This document shows, in pieces, positions 37,280-49,915 of a DNA stretch of 64,000 nt; position 1 is the stretch's first letter; every line of letters begins with the position of its first letter. The position numbers were made by a program, and so were the translations under genes. The notes below the pieces were generated by a model. It had not been told where the DNA came from and searched no databases. It saw only the letters and a program-made list of their open reading frames with translations. This stretch comes from Valencia hispanica (Eukaryota; Chordata; Actinopteri; Cyprinodontiformes; Valenciidae): the NCBI GenBank assembly GCA_963556495.2, contig OY747702.1, positions 15,161,403 through 15,225,402 of the forward strand, given 5' to 3'.

Positions 37280-38599
37280 TATATTGCGTTTAAGAATTAT
37301 ATCACAGTATGTTCATTTGTATGTCTTCAGATTATTGGCACTTATTGGTGTGAGGCACAAATACAAATACTCCACTGACACTCCTGCATAATGCTGCATA
37401 ATAGATGCGCTGGCGCTCATTGAAGATCAGCCACTGGCAGCATCTGGATGGGGGGGGGTTGATGTAGATTCCCTAAAGCAGTTCTGTTAGATCTATATGC
37501 TGAACTGTGCCCGGTGTTCGATCTACCGACCTGCTGGAACAGTGCCTTCCTGCATCCCCCCAACCCCCCTCGTCCGCAGCACATTACCGCTGTGACATGC
37601 AGTCTCCCTCTTTACCTCCACCTTCTTTTTTTATGTCAGACACGCTGCTGTATCAACGCTGTGTCACTCACAGCTCTTCCATTCATTTGTGATCCTCGAA
37701 TAGTATTTTGCACGCATGATGCTTTTTAAAAGTAGACATAAAGGACACCTTTTCTGCTTTAAATACCTAGAAGTGCTGAAACTTATTACATTCTGCTGTA
37801 ATTTAGTTTTATTTGTTTTAATTTGCTTTTATTCCAATCTTATTGTTGCTGCAAGAAGTAATCATATAATTCAAACTTTATATAATTTGTTTTATCACTT
37901 GTGTTGCTGCTTTTATTTTTTATTTTAATTTTTTTACTTATGTTGTCTTGTTACACATTTTCTTATTGCTTACTATATTTTTGTCTTTTATTGTGATACA
38001 ATATGGTCGCCTTTTGGCTGAGTAAAGCTTTATTTAGGTAAACATTGATTGATTGGAATAAATTGGTTTTTCGTGCCTCCACGAGCCTCCTTCAGTCTCA
38101 ATAGAATGAGCTTTCTCCGTCTCTCAGTTGCCATAATAAAAGCCTTAATGCCCCATATCAGCCAGTTTGAGTCTATGCAGAAAACTCACCAGGCACTTAG
38201 CAGTGACAGTTTATGGCAGAAAATGGGTGTGTAGGAGGCGGGATATGATCCATAATCACCAGAGCACATTTCTAGGGAGAGTGTGATTGATAAAGCGGAT
38301 ACTGTGTGCAGCTGTGCATGCTAAAAGTTTGATAGATTTAAAACTTACTAGGCGTAAGTAAAAATGTTTTTGGTGAGCTTAAGTAAGGTTTTAGTAATGA
38401 TTGTCCTCAAATTTTTATGAGATCCCAGTACTTATTAAGAAATTATCCCAATGAATTCTGGTAATATTTTAGTTGCATTTAGAAATTAACTTTGTTTAGT
38501 TCATGAAATCAATATAACTACTAAAAAGCATTCTCTGAGTAAATACAACACTCAACCCTTCAATAGCTAGTGTTACATCCTTTGAAATACCATCAGTAA

Positions 38600-38890
38600 G
38601 ACACTTCATGTAGCCAGTCCCAAACCATGACACTTCCAGCTCAATACTTCACATGTGGTTTGAGTTTTTTTTTTTCTGGAATGCTGTATTTACTGTATAC
38701 CAAACATGTCATCTGTTCTGCTATTGAATTAATTCCATTTGAGACTCATCTGTCTAAAGAACAATGATTCCAGAGGTCCTGGTCTTTGTCTCCATTTTTT
38801 TAACGAATAGTCAGTCTAGCCGTCCTGTTCTTCATGGATAAGAAATGTTTCCTCCTTCTTCACATTCCATCAAAGTTAAACATTTTCAGT
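38600..38890 (-). mobile_element. Tc1/mariner relic
   Basis: CCCAAACCATGACACTTCCA, then TTGAGACTCATCTGTCTAAA and GTCCTGGTCTTTGTCTCCAT, follow the order of a Tc1-like transposase gene read in reverse (the GGS-x-MVWG region, the S-D-E region, then upstream). No open frame survives. Confidence 0.5.
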
Positions 38891-40639
38891 CTATATGTGA
38901 TTGTACAGGCAGTGGTGGTCAAATGTTGAACCTGTTTGTCAGATGAACGGACAGCAAGCTGGAAAAAGTGGCACTCGCAAAAATGAAGTTTGGGTGGGGG
39001 TCATATAATATAATGTCAGTAGACTCTAACAAGGAAGAAGTGGAGAGGAAACTGGGAGCAGAAGAGGAGAGAGCGGTCATTTGAAGTTTTTTGGCAGTCC
39101 TGAGTAACTTGGCAGCCATGACGTTGGTATCGCTCTCATCCCAGTATGTGCTAACATGTGCCAGTTCATGCCAACCTAAGCCTACTCCTGCTGGCATGGC
39201 CAGGAGAGTTGGGAGAAAAAGCTTTAAGTAAGCTTCAGTGTGACACTTTGATGTTCAAGAGGTTTAGGGCTCTCTGAATTCTATCTGGCTTGGTGGAGAT
39301 ATGAGGGAAAGAGCAAAGACATGGGAGAAAGGAGGCCCAAGGAGGAAGGGTTGAGCTAAACACACACTGATCTGTGAAGTCACTAATGATCCAGATTTTA
39401 CCTTTGGAACTAACATGCAGTAAACTCAGAATGATCTGAGTCATTCGATTTGAACTGTTTTCATTTCTGGTCGTTACTCATGTGTAGAGTGTAAGTTTTA
39501 AGATTCGCAGATTTCCACAAAAGCTGTTTTGAATAATTAACACAGTTAAATAGAATAGAAGCCAGCAGAATTGGGGGGGGGGGGGGAGTGTGTGGTCCAG
39601 TGTCCTGTACAAAGATGCCCTGGTATGAGCCAAAAGTGCCCTAGAAAAACAAAAGAAAAATGGCAGTTGAATGATCTTCAAGAACCAAGAATCCTTTTTT
39701 TAAGGACACATGATTGTCTCCCCAAAACTGACTCAACAGATCTGTGTGTCGTATTTTAGGATAGTAGTAGCTTTCTTTTTGAACCTTGCAAAGCACAGCT
39801 TTGTCCAGTGTTTCTGATGTTACACTAATATACATCTGCATGAGACGGCTTGAGAAGCTCATGTTTGCCTTAAAGTGTCCCTTTGTGATCACCAAGATAT
39901 TTACAGTCTTTGATCCAAATGTTTAGAAGTCAAGGTTGGTCTGTCTTTGTCGAACACTCATATGAAGAGTAAAAGAGGTTTTTGAATTTCCTCCACTAGT
40001 ATTCACTCTGCCAGAATGTCACATGTACAACACAACCATAATAGAAATTCCTGTACCTCCTCTATTGATGTTGTTGGCCTCTGGGAACAAGTTTGTCTTG
40101 TTTCATTTTATATTTTTAAGAAAAGGGTATAATTTATTTTGTCTTATGTTTTCTCCAGCTACTGATGACTGTTTTAAATGTGTAATGATGTGTAGTTTTT
40201 TTGTTATCCTTCTTCTGATTGATACCTTTATTCAATAAAATTATTTTGATCCCTTGTAACCTCTCAGCAATCTATGGCTTTAGCTAAAGGATGCAAATGA
40301 AAAATTAATAGGAAAAACTTACTAGGAGAACTACAATTTATTTCTTTGTATGCACTATAATTGAGGTTAGGTGTGTACTCTAGAAGGAATAATGCTGAAA
40401 TTGGGTCAAAGTGTAGTAGACCATTATTTTTCCAAGGGCAGGCACACATTTGCAAGATGGTTGCTGACGTAGTGTCTCTTTTCTGTTAGATTTCTTTTTC
40501 AGCTGAATGATTTGGACAGGACAAATGTCACAACTAAATTATTTATTATCTAAATTTTTCACATCACCAAAACCCTTGAATTTAACAGGGATTTACACAA
40601 ATTTAAGATGCAAGAATATTGAAATAATATTGCAATATG

Positions 40640-40739
40640 TGTTGTGTTGTGCCCTGCAGTGGACTGGCGACAACAGTCCATTGGATGGATGGATGGATGG
40701 ATGGATGGATGGATGGATGGATGGATGGATGGATGGATG
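40640..40739 (+). repeat. Short repeat ending in a (TGGA)n tail
   Basis: GTGCCCTGCAGTGGACTGGCGACAA is the 'TGGACTGGCGA' repeat common in fish. It is followed directly by about 57 bases of GGAT repeat (40683-40739). A fuller copy of the unit is at 59040-59155. The tetranucleotide run looks like the expanded 3' tail of that repeat. Confidence 0.75.
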
Positions 40740-41149
40740 TTGTGTTGTTTCTGCTCTGAATAATACAGTGGAAAAGAAAAGGTAATTGTGACTTGTTGAC
40801 ACCTCTGCCTCACTGCTACGGGATGCCAATCTGTAGGTTTACTAGCAGTAAAGTGGACAAATACAGTTAAGCCCACAATTATTCAGGTATTGGTTTCTGA
40901 TTGAAAATGAGACGAGTATCTCTTTAAAAGTAAGAAAACAATGTAAAAGTAGCATTATTATTTTTTTACTTCCAATTGTTACATTCTATGTTTTTCTTTA
41001 TCACCAAATCATGTGAAGCACCTTGAATTACCCTGTTGTTGAAAGTGTGCTATACAAAATTAAAATTGCCTAGCCTTGCCTTGGCTCATGTTGAAAACAA
41101 ATATCTTACTATTTAATGTATTATGTTATTAACGCATAGCATTTTGAAA

Positions 41150-42880
41150 ATGATTTAGAACATTCTCTGAGCTACAGGGAGCCAGTATAAGGACTTTAGA
41201 ACTGGGGTGATGTGCTCTACTTTCCTGGTTCTACTGAGGAACACGAGCAGCAGTGTTCTGGATCAGCTGCAGCTGTCTGATTGACTTTTTAGGCAGACCT
41301 GTGAGGACACTGCAGTAATCACTTCAACTAAAGACAAATGCATGGATGAGTTTTTCCAGGTCCTGTTGCGACATCAGTCCTTTAATCCTAGAAAAATTCT
41401 TCAGGTGATAGAACGCTGACTTTGTTATTCCTTTTATGTGACCCTGGAGGTTCAGGTCTGAGTCCATAACTACACCTTGATTTTAGGCCTGATCAGTAGT
41501 GTCTAGCTGTATTAACTGAATCTGTGTGCTGACTATTGATTGTTCCTCTTTAATAATTTAGTAATTACTTCTGTTTTGTTTCTGTTCAGCTGGACAAAAT
41601 GATGGCACATTCATCCATTGATTTGGTCAATGCATTCACTTAACATTTGGATGGGTCCAAAGTCACCTGGTGACATTGTAATTGGGGGTGTCAAATTATC
41701 ACGTTAATTGCGATTAATTAATTACAGCCATATTTAGCGCGCTATGTTTTTTAATCGTGTTAATCTAATTTTTAATCTTTAATTTTACAGTTTCTGTATT
41801 CGAGTTCCCTTTAAATAAAAAACGGTTTATTCACCGGGCTTCTTGTGCTTCAGTTGTTCGCGGTTAACCACACCCTAAATCGGTTGGCTGTAAGATGACT
41901 GGCTTCAATCGTGGTGGGGAGGGCGAGGTGAGGAGGAACAGTGAGTTGCCGACAATGTTGCCAACTTTGCTATATTTGGCGAGTTTTTAGACCCCTCTAG
42001 TGATTCTTTCTCAAAAAATAAAAACAAAAAAACAACTAGCGGCCAATCTAGCACATTTTTATGGGGTTATTGGAAACTTTTGGGTGAAACATGTAAGGTT
42101 GTTACTCTTCTCACTGAGAAGCGGGGCACTCTCCCGTCTCAGAGCTCACAGCAGGCAACCAGTCTGCACCGCACACGGCAGCTACACTCGGCCGCTCAGG
42201 TCCACCGGAATGGCAAGCCTTTGGTATCAAAAATAATGCGCACATTACGTGTTCTTTTAACCCGTAATACAGCTGGACTCAGAGAAGATATTTACCCCAC
42301 TGCTTCCAGAACGCTAATTAATCGCGCATGCTCGAAGCAGAAGGTTGCAGGCGCCACTTGGGACTAGTCACAAAAACAGCAGAATGTAAATGGCTGGGAC
42401 TGCATCTGTTCAATCTGTTAAATACAATATATGACTTCATAAAGCCAGTTTTTTAAATTACATGTATCAAACTATTGCTCTACCACAATAATGTAATGAA
42501 TTTAAAAGAAGATACCTCAAGATGAGGGTTTTTTTCAGCAATTATTAGGTGAGATTAAAAAAAGAGAATAATTAGATTAATTAATTACAGATCTTAATAA
42601 TTAATTTCAAAGTTTTTTTAATCTCATGACAGCACTAATTGTAATGGTAATGTAAACTGAGTATCACCTGCATATTTATGGTAGCTAATCTTACTGGTTG
42701 TTATAATCCGGGCTAGCAGGAGCATGTAGATATTAAATAGGAGGGGCCCCAGGATGGAGCCCTGGGGCACCCCACATGTCATTTTTGTCTGTTCTGATTA
42801 AAAGTTGCCTATTGTTAACACATGGAAGTTCTTGTTCTTAAGGTAAGACTCAAATCAACTAAGTATTCTAAAGAGTTATT
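41150..42880 (-). mobile_element. LINE ORF2 relic (L2-like), split by a hAT MITE
   Basis: On the minus strand 42790-42645 reads TCGVPQGSILGPLLFNIYML, then a YAGDTQF block where YADD is expected. After the hAT insertion the reading resumes below 41675 with scattered blocks: MDSDLNLQGHIKGITKSAFY, HLKNFSRIKGL, KLIHAFVFS, KKSIRQLQLIQNTAARV, and a LYWLPVAQRM-like end near 41160. Stops and frame changes are frequent, and the second catalytic Asp position appears mutated to Gly. Confidence 0.8.
41683..42637. mobile_element. hAT MITE, 955 bp, with 8-bp TSD
   Basis: The direct repeats ATTGTAAT at 41675-41682 and 42638-42645 flank the element. The left end TGGGGGTGTCAAATTATCAC matches TAGTGCTGTCATGAGATTAA, the right end read in reverse. 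Both continue into ATTAATTAATTACAG-like sequence. This is the familiar TAGGGCTGTCAA family of hAT elements. The interior has no recognisable transposase. Removing it rejoins the LINE reading frame around the RT active site. Confidence 0.88.
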
Positions 42881-43589
42881 ACTTTCAGTTAAAAGAAAGA
42901 TGGTGATATGATTAGAAGGTTATTTACAATCTGCCAAACGTCTGAATAATTTTGTGCTTAACTGTCCACACAAACACTCGATTCATACCTTAGCTCTTGG
43001 CCCAATCAAAATAGCCAACAATGCCATTTAATTGCATTAGGGCCAGGCTTTTGCAGTCATAAGGATAACTGAATGCACAGAGATGTTTCGGTCTGTTATC
43101 AAAGGAAGGATTTAGTCTAAAGCCAAAATGAGCATTAACTGTGTAAAACTCACATGCACCTCTGTGGACACACTGAGTATAAGGTTGCAAATGACACCAG
43201 GCAGAGCTGCATTTGGGGCCCCCACTTACAGTTAAGCATCTTATATAATTACAAGCATCGGAAAGGATGAACTCAGCCTTTGGCAATTTCTGAAGTGTCA
43301 GTGAACCGACAGGCATGTTGAAAGTAAAAGCATTCTCTGTTTAAATTGCAGTTAAAAAATGAGTTTAATGAAGTTTCAGTAAGTTCTGCTGTATCTCAGA
43401 TTCTCTTTCATTCTAACATGGCTTAAAAGGACCTTGAGACGGTAATTAACATAAAATAGGCCACTTTTGCCCCCATCATTATTAATCAATGTCTAAAGAA
43501 GATGTTATAATTTCCAACTGTCAACAGTTAACATACAAAAAAGCTAATCAAAAGAAGGCTTTTTAATCTCATTAACGGAATATAGTCAA

Positions 43590-43970
43590 CGTTCAGGCTT
43601 GTATTCATATATTTAAGTGTGTGTTCATCAGCCATAATTTACAGGAATACGTCAGTGTTCCTGTATGAATGCCTGGACATGTGCAGGTCCCTGCTCTCTC
43701 ACTGCCTGTTAGTTGGATTGATTGTCAAATTAATCTGTAGCTCCATACAGGTATAAACACGTTGCCTGCTGGCCAGGATACATCCCTGTCTATTAGCTCC
43801 ATAATTCAAAGCACCCTCCAGCAGCCTGCCCTGATCATAGGAGGGTAATTGCAGGGATGCTGAGCCTGATTTATTAATGCGGCGGATGCGGTAGATTACA
43901 AGCTGATCTGGAGATTTGTTTGCGGCTCATTTTACATTTCACGTAATTGGAATTTGTGTTCTTTTCCAGA
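43590..43970. promoter_or_regulatory. Candidate conserved non-coding element
   Basis: This is a non-repetitive stretch of balanced composition, free of transposon motifs, in a region otherwise rich in them. It is dense in homeodomain-type TAAT/ATTA cores (ATTGATTGTCAAATTAATCT, GGGTAATTGCAGG, GATTTATTAATGCGG, CACGTAATTGGAA). That look is typical of developmental enhancers in neural genes. This is inference only; conservation cannot be tested here. Confidence 0.25.
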
Positions 43971-44269
43971 GAAGTGAAAGCAGAAAAATAAGTAGTCCGT
44001 CAAAACACAGATTATGTGGAGCCCACATAAAACTAAAAACCACATATCTTTTGAGTGCAAAAAACGAATCCATAATTTAAAAATGATAATGGTAACATTA
44101 CATTGTCACAAGTCAAAATCTTTGTCTAAAGTTGGTCAGAAATCTCAGATATTGAATCAAGTTTGCACTAAAAATGACAAAAATAGTAATTCTTTATTAG
44201 TTAAAACGTAGTATCAAATGAGGTGCTCTCCAAAAGTTGGTATATCCTCTGAACCTGAAACGTCATAAA

Positions 44270-44700
44270 ATGACCACAAAGTTCAATGTACAGTATGTAA
44301 CTGGGATTTTATGTGATAGACCAACACAAAATTGTGGATAATTATGAAGCTGAAAGAAATAATTTTGAAAAATAATTTTCCCCGAAAATATCCAAAAATC
44401 TTTGCAGGCCTTTGTATTTTACCCCTAAAATACAATCCAGGTCAAACAAATGGGAGAACACCTATGTGCAGTGGTGGGAGTATCATGCTGAGGGGATAGT
44501 TTTCTTCAGCAGGTAATATCAAAGCTGCTCAGGGCTGATGAGGAGGATGGAGCTAAATCCAGAGCAATCCTGGAAGAAAAGCAGCTGGAGGCTGCAAAAT
44601 ACTTTTCATCCAGTTGGACTGATCTAAGGCTATTTACCATAGAAGGATCACAGATTTCAGTTTCCTGATGTGGAAAGTTCAGTGGATATGAAAACATTCC
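44270..44700 (+). mobile_element. Tc1-like relic with internal deletion
   Basis: GGGATTTTATGTGATAGACC, then AACACAAAATTGTGGATAAT, is the 5' terminal-repeat region of the same Tc1 family as at 14820. It jumps to a CAGTGGTGGGAGTATCATGC block (about 44470), then AGGGGATAGTTTTCTTCAGC and a GATGGAGCTAAATCCAGAGC block. Confidence 0.7.
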
Positions 44701-44739
44701 CAAACCAGTGCGACAGAAAGAATTCCATCACCGAGACAA

Positions 44740-46490
44740 GTGGCATCCACACATGAGCATAACAACCGGGGGGTACGCGTGGGACATGTCCCCCGCACTT
44801 CCCGTGTCGGTGCCCTGCGTCCTCCGCACTTTTTTTCAGCCTTTATAGCCGTCTTAACCATTAAAATGTGGTAACAGATTTTTCCAAGCCGTCTTTGAAC
44901 TAAGCTAACGCAAACGGGTCGTCGTCAAGTTCTAGAGAGAGCAGTGCAGCACCACATGTCTAACAGGGCAGTCACAACCAGCAAAAGGCAAAAAACTTTG
45001 GATATGGAGAGAAAATAGTCTCAAAAGATCTGTGTGTGTGTAATACTTGATTTGTAACTTGTGTCAGCCTGTTTGTGTGTAACTATAGGTAGCTGTATGT
45101 GTAAAACGTGATTTGTAACCCGTAAAAAACATTTTGTGCGTAACTTAGAGTACTTGCTGTTGTATGTTCAACTGTACACACAAATATCAAGAAAGTACGA
45201 GTACAAAATGCATTTACTCACGCACCATTTCAAATTAGACTAACTTAAAACTAACTACGAATTCAAAACGACTCCTACGCATACAAATCGTTAAATACTA
45301 CGCACCAATCGGCTGATACACACACACAAAACCACGTTTACGGACAGATCAAGGTTACAAGTGCACTGAGGGGTTTTGAGACGGATTTCATGTCTCCAGA
45401 TTTGTGCGTGTATGATGCGTTTATATGCTGGTAGAACGCTGGGTGTTTTCTTATTGCGTTCCCTCTAAACTTGCTGTTGAAGTGGCAAAAACGTTTGTAT
45501 GTAAAAGAAAGAACATCTCAGCACTGCTTAGTTGTAACACATAGACCAAAATGTTACAAATAGTTTAGTTAAACAGATACATTTTTAACTAAAACAATCT
45601 TTTCTGACTGAATATAAACATTAAAAAAATCACAACGTTATATAAACTAGTTTAGTTTCTGAGCTCCTTAACTCCATGATGAAGCTTTACTTCATCATTG
45701 TCAAGTATTCATTTGGACCATCCTGTCGTTATTATCTCTGTTGTCTAACTTGAAGACACCAAATGTCTTTTCAATCAGCTGGCTGAATATTTCTTTACTA
45801 AAACTTGTCTTTGCTTTAAATAACAAAATCACAGTGAGAACTTAAAATATGACTATTTGACTACAAACATGGAGTAGACATTTCGGAAGTGCATTTTTGC
45901 TGTTTGTTTTACATTTTTTATCAGTTTTACTGTTGTCCTGGAATAATCACTTTATTAGAGGACTTTAATCAGACCCTTATGGATGTAAAAAGTCAGTTCT
46001 GTTTGAGATGGATTGGTTTTGTCACATTTATTGGACTACAAAGGGGTGAGTCACACATTTTATCTCCTTGTGCAGGGGTGTGTGTGTTGGCAAAAGCACT
46101 CGTGCCTACAGTTATGACTGTATCATTGATTGGCATCCATAACTGAAATCACAAGAGTCTTAGCTTTCTAATGATATAAAATATGTATAAGTTCATAGAA
46201 GTTAGAAGTCAGAATTTCAGTGGATTTCAACCAGCAACAGGGGTAGCCCCGAATGCGGCCATTGGAACAGTAACGGGTAAGCCATCGATCCATCCATTGT
46301 CTATGCCACTCGTGGGGTCGTGGGGATAACTAAACCAGCACACTCATGTAACAGTGATTAAATGGCTTTTTAACCACTGAGGAAAAGTATTACTGAATGT
46401 GAGAGGATGATAAATCACACAATAGGCCACTGAAAAAAAATGGTCCCCCTCACTTCTGAGATGATGGTTACGCCCTTGCATCCACACGGT
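44740..46490 (+). repeat. Dispersed repeat, copy 2 (paired with 19025-20400)
   Basis: The left part has TGGGACATGTCCCCCGCACT and CGTGTCGGTGCCC (44780-44820), TTTTCCAAGCCGTCTTTGAA, and the right part has CACTCATGTAACAGTGATTA and GAGAGGATGATAAATCACAC (46335-46410). These mirror copy 1. Between 45020 and 45450 is an insert rich in TTTGTAAC and GTTACAA motifs, probably a further MITE. No coding region was recognised. Confidence 0.5.
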
Positions 46491-47267
46491 CGTTAAATTC
46501 ACCCTTACAGAACAACTGCTGAAAAATCATTGCCTTTCAATACTGAAGGGAGGATCTCAAGTTGAAGCATCAGGTAAGAGTTCCTTATGAACACATTCTA
46601 GGGAAGCTGATTTAGGCATGTTTCAATAGAGGCAGCTTAATTTCTTTAGACTGGTTTACACTGACCCGATTCTACCCTTCCCACAATCTTAGAAATCCCT
46701 CGATTATCGTGATGGCTCTAAAGATAATCCGATATTCCGTGTGTGGTGAGTTCAGGGTCCTCTGGTCTCCACTGAAGGATGTTGGTACTGCTTTGATCAC
46801 AGAACAGCGATATTCAACATGTTGGATTATCTTGACCTGATATCACAGGGTATGTTGTGTGTTCCGAGTACCAACGAGCATGCAGCCTGTTGAATGTGAC
46901 ATGTAGCCAATCAGAAAGCGAAGTGACGGGCAGCATTAATGCTTTGGAAGCATTCGCCATGTTTATTTCCTCCGAAGTCACCATTAATCTCGTGAGGTTT
47001 TGCGGTATTCTTCCGTTTTACCTGGGTGAGTGAAATCTTTTCATGTGTGGTGTCTCGTCATTGCCGTGTGGCCGCACACCACACCCTGTAGGACCGAAAC
47101 TGCTATATCTGTGATTCCTTATCATGATGTTTGGTCTCTCAGGTTTTCTTATGACAATTTTGAAGCTTTGCCATGTGAACCAGGCCCTTGGAAATGGATG
47201 GAAAAAGTTGTTTGGCAGAGTGAGATTCAGAGATATGCACTAAAGATCTTCTCTTCATTATCTGGTC

Positions 47268-47331
47268 ATGGATGGATGGATGGATGGATGGATGGATGGA
47301 TGGATGGATGGATGGATGGATGGATGGATGG
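47268..47331. repeat. (GGAT)n microsatellite
   Basis: Sixteen ATGG units in an unbroken run. This is the second such array in intron 4 after the one at 40683. Confidence 0.95.
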
Positions 47332-49744
47332 ATTTAACGGCAGCAATAGATTATTTGCATGCATCATATGTTAATCTCATTTTATCATGTTGTGAACCGC
47401 AAACACGTCTTTATTAAGTTTAAGATGAATCACTTCCATTCACTACATACAATATGTAACGCCACAATGCCTGCATTCTTCAGCACTGAAGATAGTTTAT
47501 GATGCTTCTGTTTCTCACATCTATATTTCTCTCCTCTTAATAAAGTGCCCATCAATAATGAATGCTCTCCCTCCCTTTGAAGAGTATTAGCATTAGCTGC
47601 TCTCTAACAGGGACGCATATTCCTTTTTTTTTTTCTACAGACGTTCATAAAGCCTCAATGTCTGATTTGCGTGGACAGAAAATATTACATTGTAACTGTT
47701 AGGGGTGTAACAATACATTAAGCTTACAATGATATTCTTGATATTCTGTCAAATAAATAAATTAAAAAATGAGATGAAACAGGAATTTCACAAATTTTAA
47801 AGAAAATCTATGAATTATCTTTTTTAAAATAATTTCACTAATTGGGTAATATTTCATTAAGACTGAGAAATTAGTGTAAGGGCCCCAATAGTGATCGTGC
47901 ACAACACATGTGAGCTCTTGAAATTCTTTTCAAGTAATGATCTCAATAACAAAGCTGACAACAAACAATATTTATACTAGAAATATTAAATAAATAAAAT
48001 AGGAAAATAAATAAAGAAATCTGTATGTTTGAAACGATGTTAGTAATATATATTAGCTATTAAATAATATGTAATCAGTGCTTGCCTACTACCAAAAATG
48101 AACTTAAAATGTTGTTTTCAATACACTAATAGTGGTTTTTGTAAAACAAAATTTTAATTTTTTTTAATTTTTTTTTTTTTTACAAAATTTGTTCAAAGTA
48201 GAACAAGTCATTACAGGTAGGTTCATTTAAAGTATGAGTTGTAATCAATATTTCTTTAAGAAATAGTGAAATAGTCCTTTTAAAATATTAAAGTAGTCCA
48301 TCTTACACTTTAACCCTACAGTGACATTTCTTTGACATACAGACTACGTCTTGGTGACCTCAATCTGTGCGGGGGTTGACAGTTTAACTAGTTGTTGAAA
48401 CGAATAAATGCATCTACAGTTTTAAAGTGAGATGTTATCGACTAAAAGATATTATCATCCAGGTTGATAGCTGGCTGGTTTTCTCCTCTGGACAGTTGTT
48501 GAAAACTTTGGTCCAGCAAACGGTACTTTGTCATAACAAATTACACCCAAAGTTTATTCTTGCAAACCAAACGGAGGATCCAAGTCTGAAAATATATCAG
48601 TTGCCAAGGAAACAGTTGAATCGATCTGAAACCTGGTTCATGTTTAAGATTTCACTGTATGTAGTCAATTATGCTGCAGTTTCAAAATACATGTTTGGGA
48701 TCCAATGATGCTTTTACCCTGGGATGCAACTCAGGTTTTATTTTTTTCCCACCTAAAGCACATTTACTTTTGTTACTGATTGTGAACATCATACTGCAGA
48801 AGACATTGGATTTTCATTTATAATAACTGTTTGTTTCTCCTTTTATCAGTAACCACAAATTGATTCCAAATTGGATATTTCTTGATTGCCTTGCAGCTAA
48901 ATGGAAATGGAAAACTGACTCACCAAAAAGTATTTAATTCAGAACACCAAGATGATGCCATTATTTTTTTTTTTAGCCCAGAGACCTTTTTTAGTCAGTA
49001 ACATACTGCACACTGACAAAATGTTTTTGGCATTTTTTCAAACAAAGGCATTTGAATGTGTTCTAAACAACACCAGATATGAATACACACCTACACACAG
49101 ACTGACAACTTCCATGCGAAAGATGTGCACAGCGTGAACCAAATTCTATTGACATGCAGTTTGCATTGCGCTCCAGCTGAATCATGACGTGCATCGTGAG
49201 ACAAACATATTGCATTTTTATGTCTTTACCATTTAATGTGTGCGGGTTGGACAGACATAGAGGAGTAGACACAATGACGAAGGGAAGGAAACATGTAGGG
49301 ACACAGCGAAGAGAGAAAAAAGAAAGCTGCTCTGCCTCTCGCCTTTCTTTTACCCTGTGTTTGTTTACTATTCCTCCTTGGCATGGAGAATAGAAGGAAA
49401 TGATCAAAGTAGGCAAAGTGTTTTAATGTAAAATCCTTTATTCTTAGCTTGATTGGGCTTTTGTATCTGCGTCGAAGTGAGAAGACAGAAAATCTTTGCC
49501 ATATTTTGCATGGTTCATGATCGGAGTTTGTGTAGAGATTTACTAAATAACACCCAACTGACATGTAGTCTATCGCATACAGCAGTTCAAAGTAGATTTT
49601 AAACCAAACATACAGCGTCCAGTGCTTTGCCAAGTTATTTCTGTTTCGTTGCAGACAGAAACACCAATGCAAATAAAGTGGATTTATGTGAAGTGTAGGT
49701 GTAAGAGTAGGACAAAATTGTGAAGTGAAGTGTGATGGTTTCCA

Positions 49745-49915
49745 GTTAAAAGAAATCTGTTCAATCCATCATCTGAAAATGGAAAGAGTCTGACTCAACT
49801 GCAAACCCATCGACAAATGGGTGTCCACCTAAACTGACAGGCTGGACAAGAAGAGTTTGAGTTAGAGCAGCAGTCAAAAGGTCCATGATGGCTCTAGAGG
49901 AGCAGAAGAGCCACA
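49745..49915 (+). mobile_element. Tc1-like relic (N-terminal coding part)
   Basis: CTGTTCAATCCATCATCTGA, then AAATGGAAAGAGTCTGACTC, AAACTGACAGGCTGGACAAG and AGGTCCATGATGGCTCTAGA are the helix-turn-helix part of the Tc1 family at 14820. The copy stops after the CAGAAGAGCCACA block. Confidence 0.7.

Noticed and set aside
40683..40739. CRISPR-like array
   Set aside because: It is an uninterrupted tetranucleotide repeat with no spacers, in a vertebrate genome.
47700..47760. hAT end (AGGGGTGTAACAATACATTA)
   Set aside because: It resembles a hAT terminal repeat, but I found neither a second end nor a target-site duplication.
49226..49672. 148-residue open frame on the minus strand
   Set aside because: No family resemblance, no splice context, and overlapping frames on both strands.
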